A DNA stretch of 7,586 bases from an uncultured Bacteroidales bacterium (GTDB taxonomy: Bacteria > Bacteroidota > Bacteroidia > Bacteroidales > Marinilabiliaceae): positions 1-7,586 of the forward strand of contig CALAVC010000038.1 in NCBI GenBank assembly GCA_937892095.1. The letters are read 5' to 3'. Each line of letters opens with the position of its first letter. Position 1 is the first letter of the stretch. The position numbers were made by a program, and so were the translations under genes. This document shows positions 1 to 6,245 of the stretch, in pieces. The notes beneath the pieces are model-generated. The model was not told the origin of the DNA. It made no database searches and saw only the letters and a program-made list of their open reading frames with translations.

Positions 1-480
1 GCCGAGAAGAACATCGAGGGCAACGAGGTCAAGAAGACGCAGCTCGTCGGAATGTCCGTATGGGTTCAGCAGAAGGCGCTCTACAACAGCGACTTCTTCC
101 GTCAGGAGAACATCTTCCGCTTCGACCATTCACCAAAGATGATGTTCGTCTATAACCTCACCCGTCTCTACTCGCCCAAGTCGGCTGAAGATGACGTGTG
201 GCTGCATTGTGACTATCCGCTGACCTTCTCTCTGTCGGGCGCAGGCCGTGAGATAACAGAGCCTGACACCGACCTTGAGCTCTACACGGCCAACGACCGC
301 ATACCGATGCGTGACGCTCTGCTTCTCTTCGACGAGGAGGATGGCGTGACACGCTCCATATCGGTCAACGTGAACCGTCGCAAGACAACCAGGGGCGTTG
401 ACATCACAGAGACCAAACACCCAGTAAGATTCACCGACTGGACGCTCTACTTCCTGTTCGGTTACAAGAAAATTGTCTAA
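1..480 (+). CDS. Probable virion protein, 5' end missing
   Basis: The frame is open from base 1 and ends at TAA 478-480, giving 159 residues of a longer protein. An internal ATG at 52 exists, but the 17 upstream codons (AEKNIEGNEVKKTQLVG) read as normal protein, so I treat the gene as entering from the left. No catalytic motif, signal peptide or TM segment is visible. It is rich in aromatic residues and alternating polar/hydrophobic stretches, for example VWLHCDYPLTFSLSG (about residues 66-80) and a terminal strand DWTLYFLFGYKK (146-157), which suggests a mainly beta protein. It precedes three further small strand-rich genes and a fibre cassette, so a capsid, vertex or other structural role is likely. 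I do not recognise the family. A C-terminal piece of a major capsid protein is possible but not shown. The coding frame is certain; the role is inferred from position. Confidence 0.8.
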   Translation, partial: AEKNIEGNEVKKTQLVGMSVWVQQKALYNSDFFRQENIFRFDHSPKMMFVYNLTRLYSPKSAEDDVWLHCDYPLTFSLSGAGREITEPDTDLELYTANDRIPMRDALLLFDEEDGVTRSISVNVNRRKTTRGVDITETKHPVRFTDWTLYFLFGYKKIV

Positions 481-498
481 TCAAACAGTTCTAACCAC

Positions 499-903
499 AT
501 GAAGAAAAGCTTTCAGATATTCAGAAACATCACTGCCAAGGGCATTGTCGAGAGTACAGACTCGGAGACTAACAAGGTCACTGCTGGCGGAAACATCATT
601 TCGATGACAGACCAGCTGCGTCAGGACTTCTCCAAATGCACAGGAGTGTTTGTTGTGCCGCAGTCTGCCAGTACGGACTTGTCGGGCGTTACATGCTCAC
701 TCAAGATTGCACAGAACGAGATCCTGCCTGACGGCTTCGACCTGTCGCTCATCGCATTCAAGGGCGAGGTGTCGCTCGGTCAGACAATCTACGACTTCAG
801 CAAGGACGAGATCCCTGCCAAGTCATCGGAGTTCGAGCTCATTCTCACCAACAATACCAAAACCGACCAGATGTTCAACCTCTATTTCGTGCTAGAGAGA
901 TGA
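499..903 (+). CDS. Small strand-rich probable virion protein (134 aa)
   Basis: The start ATG lies 18 nt after the previous stop, behind the leader tctaaccac, which has no Shine-Dalgarno. The stop TGA 901-903 overlaps the next ATG as ATGA, so the two are probably translationally coupled. No TM segment or signal peptide is seen. After a basic N-terminus (MKKSFQIFRN), the protein is a series of probable beta strands: GVFVVP (49-54), VTCSLKI (64-70), DLSLIAF (81-87), SEFELILTN (110-118) and MFNLYFVLE (125-133). This resembles a compact jelly-roll or Ig-like structural protein. A small single-domain protein in this position could be a penton, vertex or minor capsid component. I cannot assign it to a named family, and the fold is inferred only from strand periodicity. 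Confidence 0.8.
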   Translation: MKKSFQIFRNITAKGIVESTDSETNKVTAGGNIISMTDQLRQDFSKCTGVFVVPQSASTDLSGVTCSLKIAQNEILPDGFDLSLIAFKGEVSLGQTIYDFSKDEIPAKSSEFELILTNNTKTDQMFNLYFVLER

Positions 904-1430
904 TATATGTTGCGACAATAGAGATTCCGAATCACGACAAATGGGGCTCGGTGCATCAGGTGGAGGTTATTCTACCGTCACAGGTGCGTCATGTGCGTGC
1001 CTTCTGGTGCAACGTGTCTCTGCCTGCGACGAGCATCCTGGCAAAGTGCATTGCCGCCTCTAAAGGTGACTTGAAGCAGACGGCTTTCGGTGACAGGTCG
1101 GTACAGATAGGTTCTCTTTCGGCTACGCTGAACAATACTCACGTTGTGGCAGATTCCACACCTCTATGCGTTCTGAGCAAGGCGAACAAGGGGACAATCA
1201 ACATGGTTCGCACCACACTTCCACAGGGCGGTGTAGATGTCGAGAACGGTTCTGCGCTTCGCATCATCATCGAGGAGAAACTGTTTGAGCCTTTCGAGAG
1301 AGAGTGTGAGCGTTTGACACTGGCCGATGGTGCTGCCATTGACTACTTCAACCTGAACGAGGACGGATCGCCAAAGAACATAAGTACGAACGGCTACATA
1401 GCCAAATTCTACATGGAGTACGACAAATGA
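900..1430 (+). CDS. Small strand-rich probable virion protein (176 aa)
   Basis: The gene starts inside the stop of the preceding one (ATGA, 900-903) and ends inside the start of the next (ATGA, 1427-1430), so it sits in a translationally coupled chain. The protein has no TM segment or signal and many probable strands: MIYVATIEIP (1-10), HQVEVILPSQV (19-29), HVRAFWCNVSLP (31-42), VQIGSLSATL (68-77), LRIIIEE (120-126) and YIAKFYMEYD (166-175). It ends, like its neighbours, on an aromatic-rich strand. Only one region, around 127-140 (LFEPFERECERLTL), looks helical. No enzymatic motif is visible. The position among other small beta-rich proteins and before the fibre genes suggests a capsid or vertex structural role. 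The family is not recognised. Confidence 0.8.
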   Translation: MIYVATIEIPNHDKWGSVHQVEVILPSQVRHVRAFWCNVSLPATSILAKCIAASKGDLKQTAFGDRSVQIGSLSATLNNTHVVADSTPLCVLSKANKGTINMVRTTLPQGGVDVENGSALRIIIEEKLFEPFERECERLTLADGAAIDYFNLNEDGSPKNISTNGYIAKFYMEYDK

Positions 1431-1822
1431 TAAGCAGACTAGCCTACATAGAGCAGCAGCGTTTTGAGAGAATGGGACTGAAGACCGTAGTCACGCCTAC
1501 GAGCATCGTTGTCTCGTCACCATTGCAGATTATGCAGTTGATGAACGACAGCTATATCCTGACAGGAATACGAGCTTCCGCTCCGAACCTGGTTGCGGAT
1601 CTGAACGAGGTATGTTTGATTTCGCCTACCGATTCACTCCAGGCGACAGAACAGGAGATAGCAACTCTCGGCACTACGACAAACCGAATGTTCCGAAACT
1701 ATCTCATCATCAAGACTACTGGGCCTAACGCCTATGGTGAGGATGACAAGATAACTCCGTACAGATTGGACTTCATCCGCGTTACGCCAATCATAAATCA
1801 CTCATCAACAAATCGCAAATGA
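1427..1822 (+). CDS. Small probable virion protein (131 aa)
   Basis: The start ATG overlaps the previous TGA by the ATGA arrangement; the stop is TGA 1820-1822. A short helix-like N-terminus (MISRLAYIEQQRFERMG, 1-17) is followed by probable strands: LKTVVTPTSIVVSSP (18-32), YILTGIRAS (43-51), NYLIIKTTG (91-99) and YRLDFIRVTPII (112-123). There is no signal peptide, TM segment or recognisable catalytic motif. It is the fourth in a run of small beta-rich genes with the same style of C-terminal strand, which suggests that they build one multi-protein assembly. A structural or head-associated role is inferred from context only; I do not recognise the family. Confidence 0.8.
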   Translation: MISRLAYIEQQRFERMGLKTVVTPTSIVVSSPLQIMQLMNDSYILTGIRASAPNLVADLNEVCLISPTDSLQATEQEIATLGTTTNRMFRNYLIIKTTGPNAYGEDDKITPYRLDFIRVTPIINHSSTNRK

Positions 1823-1826
1823 TAAG

Positions 1827-2963
1827 ATGACACAGACCGAAATACAGCTCACACTGAACAACCTTGTGGCGAAGCTCCGCACCTGTAACAAGAAGGTGCG
1901 TTGGGGAATCTCATACACCAAGCAGGGCGACCCTACAATGCGCGAGTTCGACTCGTCGTATGAGGATGGCGCATTGGCAGCCGCCAGTGTGGAGGAGAAG
2001 ATGAACCTTCTGCTGAAGGACTCGCAGATTGACTATATCCGTGTGGATATGGGCAACTCGCGTGTCAAGACCAAGGACTATGTGGAGTTTATAATTCGGG
2101 AGCAGCAGCTCAATGGTGTCACGCCTTATCGCAATGGTGAGGTCGAGATTTACAATTCGGACACTCGCGATGTACGAAATGCAAAGGCCGCCTACAATCA
2201 GATGCACGGCAATGCTCCTTTCGGCAACGTGAATGCAATGCTCGGTTTGCTAGGCTTCGATACAGGATGCCTCAATGGCGTTGATGACAATTCGCCTCTG
2301 GGTGGATTGGGAGCGATCCTCGCTGTACGTGACGGCAACATCCGTCAGCAGTACGAAATGAAGGAGCAGTCTCGCTTGCTCGATGTTGCTCATCAGGATG
2401 CAGCAACGCTTCGTGAGGAGATTTCTGCCCTGAAGGGCGAGATTGCGACAAAGGACAAGACGATCGAGAAGCTCAGCAAGAAACTGGAGCGTTCAGAGGA
2501 ACGTGTCGAGGAACTTGAGAAGATGAAGCCAGAGAACTCCTTTGGCGGCATCGCTCTGAAGGCTCTCGGACAGTCAATCCTCACAGGCGTTGTCAAGTCC
2601 AACACTGGTGTCATAAGTGCCTTGTCGGGCATTCCAAAGCCAACGCTCGATGCTGTAATGGCGGCTCAGGATGACGGCATGAATCAGTATTCTGCCGAAG
2701 CTGATGACGATGAAGCAGAGGTAGAGGTGGAGTCTGAAGATCCACGCTCACCACAATTGCAGCAGATTAGTTCCTGGACTAAAAACCTCAGTGATGAGGA
2801 GTTCAATCAGTACCTGGCAATCATGAATGTCTTTATGCTCAACAGGCAGTCGATGACAGCACTCTACAATCAATGGAAGATGGCAACGGTCCAAACTCAG
2901 AACGCACAGGCTCAACCTCGTGGTGCGGTCATGCACGACGATAACGGAATCAAACTCAAATAG
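1827..2963 (+). CDS. Coiled-coil protein with acidic segment, probable virion or assembly protein
   Basis: The 378-residue protein starts 4 nt after the previous stop. It has four visible zones. Residues 1-115 form a mixed globular domain with strands such as DYIRVDMG (69-76) and the segment DYVEFIIREQQ (84-94). Residues 130-170 are glycine-rich and hydrophobic (NAMLGLLGF and GGLGAILAV are typical). Residues about 178-234 form a strongly charged coiled coil (KEQSRLLDVAHQ onward, ending at EELEKMKPEN). Residues 239-269 are a weakly hydrophobic Gly/Ala/Ser stretch that might touch a membrane but is not a clear TM helix. An acidic patch (about 291-305) and a helical tail (310-352) follow. It resembles a scaffold or minor structural protein, but no family is recognised. 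The position between the small virion genes and the fibre cassette supports a particle-related role. Confidence 0.8.
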   Translation: MTQTEIQLTLNNLVAKLRTCNKKVRWGISYTKQGDPTMREFDSSYEDGALAAASVEEKMNLLLKDSQIDYIRVDMGNSRVKTKDYVEFIIREQQLNGVTPYRNGEVEIYNSDTRDVRNAKAAYNQMHGNAPFGNVNAMLGLLGFDTGCLNGVDDNSPLGGLGAILAVRDGNIRQQYEMKEQSRLLDVAHQDAATLREEISALKGEIATKDKTIEKLSKKLERSEERVEELEKMKPENSFGGIALKALGQSILTGVVKSNTGVISALSGIPKPTLDAVMAAQDDGMNQYSAEADDDEAEVEVESEDPRSPQLQQISSWTKNLSDEEFNQYLAIMNVFMLNRQSMTALYNQWKMATVQTQNAQAQPRGAVMHDDNGIKLK

Positions 2964-2965
2964 CC

Positions 2966-3760
2966 ATGGCAGAGAAATTCAAGGTAAACCCCATTACGGG
3001 CAAGTTCGATATGGTGGGTGACGGCACAGCTGAAGGCATCACCTATACCAACGCGGAGAAGACCATCGAGACCATTGGCGGCGTGAAGGCAGGCACGTCA
3101 TTCGACAAGGCTACCGTTGAGGAAGTCTTCAATATGCTCTTCTATCCTGAGCGTGGTCCGCTTATCTCATTGTCTGCTAGCGATACGAACTATAACCGTG
3201 AGATTGGTGACATCATCGAGGAACTGACTTTGACGGCAACGACTACCAAGAAGTCTTATCCTATCAAGTCTGTAAAGCTCTCGGATGGTCAATCCATCGC
3301 TTCACCTAACGCCAATGGTGGAGCAGAGAAGTTCACCGTCACCAACGTAGGCAAGAACGTATCGTTCACAGCTACAGTTGCCGACGAGAAAGGTCTTTCG
3401 GGCAAGTCATCTGCAATAAGCTATGCGTTCCGCAGACCTATCTACTACGGAATTATTGCGAGCAACAAGGCAGATGACGCAACAATTCGCACGCTCACAA
3501 AGGTCATCCCGACTGCTGACAGTGGCACTATCACTGCTGCTTTCGGCAAGTTCGACTCCATGCGAATGGTGGTGGCTGTAGCTGGTACTGTAAGCGACAT
3601 CCTGAACCCTTCTGGCTATAAGATTCTCCCATCGTTCGACACTCGTTTCGTTGTCAACGTGCAGTGTCTCGACGGTCAGGAAGTTCCCTACAACGTCTTC
3701 ATCTCTAACCCCAACAAGCAGGAGTCTTACACCTGCAAGATAACCTACAAACTCAACTGA
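2966..3760 (+). CDS. Phage appendage (fibre/spike) protein with NPxTGxFD N-terminus
   Basis: The start ATG is 2 nt after the previous stop (tagccATG). Residues 1-16 carry FKVNPITGKFDMV, close to the NP-[FI]-TGK-[FL]-D element seen at the N-termini of many phage virion and tail-appendage proteins. Next comes IGGVKAGTSF (37-46) and VEEVFNMLFYPERGP (51-65), resembling the GGI-x-GT...LLYP segment of appendage proteins in Bacteroidota phages. A probable Ig-like, strand-rich part spans about 66-155. The C-terminal part starts at RRPIYYG (156-162) and ends in the strand YTCKITYKLN (255-264). No TM or signal is visible. The likely role is a host-facing or adaptor component of a fibre or spike. Its last base is shared with the next start (TGATG). 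These family links come from remembered motif patterns, not a search. Confidence 0.75.
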   Translation: MAEKFKVNPITGKFDMVGDGTAEGITYTNAEKTIETIGGVKAGTSFDKATVEEVFNMLFYPERGPLISLSASDTNYNREIGDIIEELTLTATTTKKSYPIKSVKLSDGQSIASPNANGGAEKFTVTNVGKNVSFTATVADEKGLSGKSSAISYAFRRPIYYGIIASNKADDATIRTLTKVIPTADSGTITAAFGKFDSMRMVVAVAGTVSDILNPSGYKILPSFDTRFVVNVQCLDGQEVPYNVFISNPNKQESYTCKITYKLN

Positions 3761-4089
3761 TGGCAAACTCTTTCGGCAAAGGCATAGCAATGAACTGCGG
3801 TTTCGACATGGGCTCTCAGGAACTCGTGGACAACCGTGGCCGCTTCGACACACTCGCTGAGCGTGATGCGCTTGAGGACATCAAGCGTGCCACTGGCTTG
3901 CAGGCGTTCGTCAAGGAGACCGATACTGTCTATGTCTGGAACGGATCCGAGTGGCTGCCTGTTGGCGGTGGGTCGAATGACGAAGGCGAGTATCAGGTGT
4001 TCGAGAACCATTTTGTTGCATCTGAAGCTGGCAAGGATCTCGAAGATTGCCACAATACCGAAACATCTAAAACCGATTGCTTGTCATGA
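3760..4089 (+). CDS. Small fibre/adaptor-like protein with YVWNGSEW motif
   Basis: The 109-residue protein starts in the TGATG overlap with the upstream fibre gene. Residues 28-70 hold RFDTLAERDALEDI, then GLQAFVKETDTVYVWNGSEW, then LPVGGG. An approach motif of the form 'ERDAL...AFV-x-DT...-Y-x-W-[ND]-G-x-x-W' recurs in phage tail-fibre and adaptor proteins, where it forms a small beta module. The C-terminal 35 residues are acidic and contain two cysteines (C97, C107). No TM or signal is present. Its partner is probably the upstream appendage protein or the downstream repeat protein, to which it is coupled by an ATGA overlap (4086-4089). The coding call is supported by the tight overlaps on both sides; the exact function is inferred from the motif. 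Confidence 0.72.
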   Translation: MANSFGKGIAMNCGFDMGSQELVDNRGRFDTLAERDALEDIKRATGLQAFVKETDTVYVWNGSEWLPVGGGSNDEGEYQVFENHFVASEAGKDLEDCHNTETSKTDCLS

Positions 4090-4760
4090 TTACAGAAGAG
4101 TCAAACATAATGCAGAAACAGGGCGACTTCATCGCCCGAAAGCTCATGCTCATGGAGGCTCGTCTGAAGGAGTGCGAGCGACAGCTGGAAGTGTATCGTT
4201 GCAAGTGCAATCTCAAGGATCGCATCACTTTCGATTCATACGTCGAGTGTAATGTTGATTCTCTTGAGTTCGGTGATTTCGTCGTGGCTCACAATGAGAT
4301 GTTGACGTTTGACGATTTCGTTGAGCATGTTCCCGATTCGCTTGCTTTCGATGACTTCATAGAGGTGCGTGAGACGCTTTCATTCTCGGATTTTGTCGAT
4401 ACCACAGCTTCGGCTCTTACGTTTGGGAATTTCATTGATGCAGCTTCTGACAGGTTGACGTTCGCAGACTATATCGAAGCGAACCAGAACAAGCTGACGT
4501 TCTCTTCATTCGTTAATGCGCAGACTAATAAGCTCACGTTCGGCTCATTTGTCGATGCCAACAAGAGCACTTTGTCCTTTGCGGACTTCATCAACGCAAA
4601 CACAAGCAAGCTCACGTTCTCGTCGTTCATTGATGCCAACAGAAGCAAGCTTACATTCTCCAACTTCATCAACGCAAACAAAAGTACAATGACTTTCAGC
4701 AATTTCGTCGATTACTTCAAGTCCATCCTAACTTTCAACAACTTCATCAACCATGAGTAA
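4086..4760 (+). CDS. Protein made of fourteen 13-residue LTFxxF repeats, probable fibre shaft
   Basis: I chose ATG 4086, which overlaps the previous TGA as ATGA, over an in-frame TTG at 4077; this gives 224 residues. Residues 1-44 are a charged, probably helical leader (GDFIARKLMLMEARLKECER, 13-32) with cysteines at 30, 39 and 41. Residues 45-224 are wholly tandem repeats of consensus (S/N)-K-L-T-F-S-x-F-(I/V)-(D/N)-A-N-x. All are 13 residues long except the fourth (12) and the last (12, cut by the stop). Conserved hydrophobics at positions 3, 5, 8 and 9 suggest a regular solenoid or fibrous shaft, and the helical, cysteine-bearing N-terminus could oligomerise it. The later repeats are the most alike. 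Neighbours carry fibre motifs. I know no named family for this repeat. Confidence 0.85.
   Translation: MITEESNIMQKQGDFIARKLMLMEARLKECERQLEVYRCKCNLKDRITFDSYVECNVDSLEFGDFVVAHNEMLTFDDFVEHVPDSLAFDDFIEVRETLSFSDFVDTTASALTFGNFIDAASDRLTFADYIEANQNKLTFSSFVNAQTNKLTFGSFVDANKSTLSFADFINANTSKLTFSSFIDANRSKLTFSNFINANKSTMTFSNFVDYFKSILTFNNFINHE
4218..4757 (+). repeat. Array of 39-nt in-frame tandem repeats (14 units)
   Basis: Fourteen consecutive units encode the 13-residue repeat of the surrounding gene and end right at its stop codon. Thirteen-codon spacing is kept throughout except for one unit shorter by one codon (the fourth). Units in the 5' half have diverged, while those from about 4491 onward stay similar at DNA level, for example aagctgacgttct at 4491 and aagctcacgttc at 4530 and 4608. 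That gradient suggests growth or homogenisation of the array at its 3' end. Confidence 0.9.
4530..4751 (+). repeat. 78-nt higher-order repeat inside the 39-nt array
   Basis: Near-identical words recur exactly two units apart. The 18-mer acttcatcaacgcaaaca occurs at 4585 and 4663, and its first 11 bases again at 4741. The word gatgccaaca occurs at 4554 and 4632, and aagctcacgttc at 4530 and 4608. All spacings are 78 nt. In protein this shows as strict alternation of an acidic residue and Asn at repeat position 10 from unit 7 to unit 14. This is best explained by duplication of a two-unit block. Confidence 0.85.
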
Positions 4761-5277
4761 ATACGCGCTCTCATTCACGACTCAGGGCAACGACCTGAAC
4801 ACCTATTATCTGGCTGCATCGGTGCTCGGTATGGTGGCGGCTAAGTACGGCACGTCCACCACTTATCTCAACTCTTCCTACGGATTCGTCAGTGCCACCT
4901 ACGCTAGTCAGTTCCAAGGGTTCATAGATTCGGTAATCGAGTCAAAATACTGGACTACAAACGTGAAATGCTATACAGCTGCAAAACTGTATTCATCAGC
5001 CAGCATCTCAAATAACGTCACCAAGACTGCGCAGTCTGTGGCCAATGTCACTACGGGTGGAACAACATCTTCCACATCGTTATCTGGTCTCGCATCGTGG
5101 CTCATAGGCTCTGCCTCAAATAGTTCGTGGTCGTCCGTGGTCAATCAGTCTGTCCCTTACATCAACTACAAGATCTCTTGCATGAGTGAGACTGACTACA
5201 AGGCGTTTCTCACCGCAATAATCAACGCGGGCGGCCTTGCTGACTACGAGCAGACCAACTCCCCAGTTCAAGCTTAA
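4753..5277 (+). CDS. Ser/Thr/Asn/Tyr-rich probable fibre-tip or spike protein
   Basis: The ATG lies inside the last repeat of the preceding gene (8-nt overlap with its end). The 174-residue product is poor in charge and rich in Ser, Thr, Asn, Tyr and Ala. Parts visible are an N-terminal region with YALSFTTQG (4-12) and a mildly hydrophobic AASVLGMVAAKYG (21-33), an aromatic-rich part with SKYWTTNVKCYTAAKLY (64-80), a low-complexity Ser/Thr/Asn/Gly linker (about 81-127), and a C-terminal helical part SETDYKAFLTAIINAGGL (145-162). I see no signal peptide, catalytic motif or known fold. Polar, Tyr/Ser-rich composition directly after a shaft-like repeat protein would suit a receptor-binding or tip protein, but that is inference from composition and position only. 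Confidence 0.75.
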   Translation: MSKYALSFTTQGNDLNTYYLAASVLGMVAAKYGTSTTYLNSSYGFVSATYASQFQGFIDSVIESKYWTTNVKCYTAAKLYSSASISNNVTKTAQSVANVTTGGTTSSTSLSGLASWLIGSASNSSWSSVVNQSVPYINYKISCMSETDYKAFLTAIINAGGLADYEQTNSPVQA

Positions 5278-5290
5278 TCTTTCATCCCTT

Positions 5291-5305
5291 TAATACAAAC
5301 ACACA
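5291..5305 (+). promoter_or_regulatory. A/C-rich leader before the next fibre gene
   Basis: The 28-nt gap 5278-5305 is the longest gene-free stretch. Its last part, taatacaaacacaca, directly precedes ATG 5306 and has no purine-rich Shine-Dalgarno. A-rich, SD-less leaders are typical of Bacteroidota translation starts. I see no promoter or terminator hairpin in the gap. Confidence 0.35.
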
Positions 5306-5698
5306 ATGGTTCTCAACACAATCCTCGCCAAGATAGGTGATTTCCTTGGCCGCAAATTCAAGCTCATCAGCGACAAGTTCGCTGACATCATCACCAACGT
5401 CATCCCTCAGGCCAAGCAGGAGGCTATCGACGCTTCCAAGACTTACACCGACAACAAGTGCACTGTCACCCTCAACGAATCGAAGGCCTACACCAACACC
5501 CAGATAACGAACCTTATCAACGGTGCGCCTGAAGCCCTAGACACGTTGAAAGAACTTGCTGATGCCATCGGCAAGAATGGCGACATCATCACCGTCATCA
5601 ACAACACGCTAAACGGCATCGGTACATACGAAGAGTTTGTCGCAGCATTCAACGACCAGGTCGGCAAGGACAGCATCTTCTATGAGAAAACAGCCTAA
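5306..5698 (+). CDS. Short tail-fibre-like protein with PEALDTLKELADAI motif
   Basis: The 130-residue protein has an amphipathic N-terminal helix (NTILAKIGDFLGRKFKLIS, 4-22) and then AIDASKTYTDNK (40-51) and SKAYTNTQITNL (59-70). These are the typical 'A-x-x-YTD' steps of phage fibre proteins. Residues 71-89 (INGAPEALDTLKELADAIG) match the widespread tail-fibre element '(V/I)xGAPEALDTLxELAxAL'. The C-terminus continues with NGDIITVINNTLNG (91-104) and an acidic end. Most fibre proteins with this element are several hundred residues long; here it stands in a mini-protein, so it may be a trimerising linker or base of a multi-subunit fibre. There is no TM or signal. It is separated by 12 nt from the membrane/lysis cassette that follows. 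Confidence 0.8.
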   Translation: MVLNTILAKIGDFLGRKFKLISDKFADIITNVIPQAKQEAIDASKTYTDNKCTVTLNESKAYTNTQITNLINGAPEALDTLKELADAIGKNGDIITVINNTLNGIGTYEEFVAAFNDQVGKDSIFYEKTA

Positions 5699-5710
5699 AC
5701 CCTTTGAACC

Positions 5711-6097
5711 ATGATGGATTTAATTCAGAACTGGTTCACACTTGTTCTCGTTCCGCTCACCAGCATCATAACCTGGTGGGCGGCGAGGCACAAGCGCAAT
5801 ACCGAGGAGGCTCAACTAGACAACGATACGGTCAACGACCTACGCAAGACTGTCGATGATTGCGTCGAGCAGAACAAACGCCTATACGACAAGATCTTTG
5901 AGTTACGTGTCGATTACTCGCAAGTCAAAAACGAGTGCATCGAACTGGCCTTCAAGAACCAGCAGCTAGCTCAGACCATCGACATGCTCAAGCGTGCCAA
6001 CGAGGAGCTGAACCAGACAAGCGAAGCCCTCCGCAAGGAAAACGAACAACTCCGAAAACTAATATCACCATGCAGTACAAACTCACCGTCAAAGTAG
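5711..6097 (+). CDS. One-TM coiled-coil protein, possible holin or lysis accessory
   Basis: Two adjacent ATGs (5711, 5714) start the frame; I keep the first. Residues 4-24 (LIQNWFTLVLVPLTSIITWWA) form one TM helix followed by RHKR. This predicts N-outside, C-inside by the positive-inside rule. Residues about 33-118 are a long charged coiled coil with three cysteines (51, 76 and, just past it, 121) and a Leu/Ile heptad pattern near MLKRANEELNQTSEALRKEN (92-111). Similar TM-plus-coiled-coil proteins of about this size occur beside amidases in Bacteroidota phages. A holin or inner-membrane lysis component is plausible, but an alternative is a virion-membrane structural protein. Its end overlaps the next start by 28 nt. 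Confidence 0.75.
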   Translation: MMDLIQNWFTLVLVPLTSIITWWAARHKRNTEEAQLDNDTVNDLRKTVDDCVEQNKRLYDKIFELRVDYSQVKNECIELAFKNQQLAQTIDMLKRANEELNQTSEALRKENEQLRKLISPCSTNSPSK

Positions 6098-6243
6098 AGG
6101 CGCAGAACGAAACGGAAGTCATCCGTCTCGGCTCGTACCTTCAGAAGATTCTCTCTACATCAAACACACAGGAGATTACCCACCTTCTCGAAAAGGTGGC
6201 CAAGAACCCAGCGCTCGTTAAGACCGCACTAAAATTCGCATAG
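6070..6243 (+). CDS. Small conserved-looking 57-aa phage protein
   Basis: The chosen start, ATG 6070, lies inside the 3' end of the preceding gene (28-nt overlap in another frame). An earlier in-frame ATG at 5935 would only add residues read out of frame through the coiled-coil gene and is not believable. The product has a strand MQYKLTVKVEAQ (1-12), a helix ETEVIRLGSYLQKIL (14-28) and a second helix QEITHLLEKVAKNPALVKTA (34-53), ending ALKFA. There is no TM, signal or cysteine. I recall small proteins of this style near lysis genes in Bacteroidota phages but cannot name a function. It is 2 nt from the lipoprotein gene downstream. Confidence 0.65.
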   Translation: MQYKLTVKVEAQNETEVIRLGSYLQKILSTSNTQEITHLLEKVAKNPALVKTALKFA

Positions 6244-6245
6244 CC

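Noticed and set aside
1611..1618. TATGTTTG matches the Bacteroidota -7 box TAnnTTTG
   Set aside because: It lies inside a coding region encoding ordinary residues and has no TTTG -33 box at the usual 19-21 bp spacing.
1427..1826. The same word ATGATAAG at two gene junctions (1427 and 1819) as a possible regulatory repeat
   Set aside because: At eight bases, with stop/start codons forming most of it, chance is a sufficient explanation.
4077..4085. TTG start for the repeat protein
   Set aside because: ATG 4086 is in frame, overlaps the previous stop as ATGA like other junctions here, and needs no rare start codon.
3836..4252. 138-codon + strand frame crossing two genes
   Set aside because: Its translation is Arg/Ser/His-rich shadow sequence, and it overlaps the VWNGSEW gene and the repeat gene, which are coupled by ATGA.
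4753..5277. Diversity-generating retroelement target in the Ser/Asn/Tyr-rich tip-like protein
   Set aside because: No second template copy, reverse transcriptase or C-terminal variable-region pattern is visible in the window.
5278..5305. Terminator or promoter in the longest gap
   Set aside because: There is no stem-loop with a T-run and no TAnnTTTG box; 28 nt with an A/C-rich leader fits a simple translation start.
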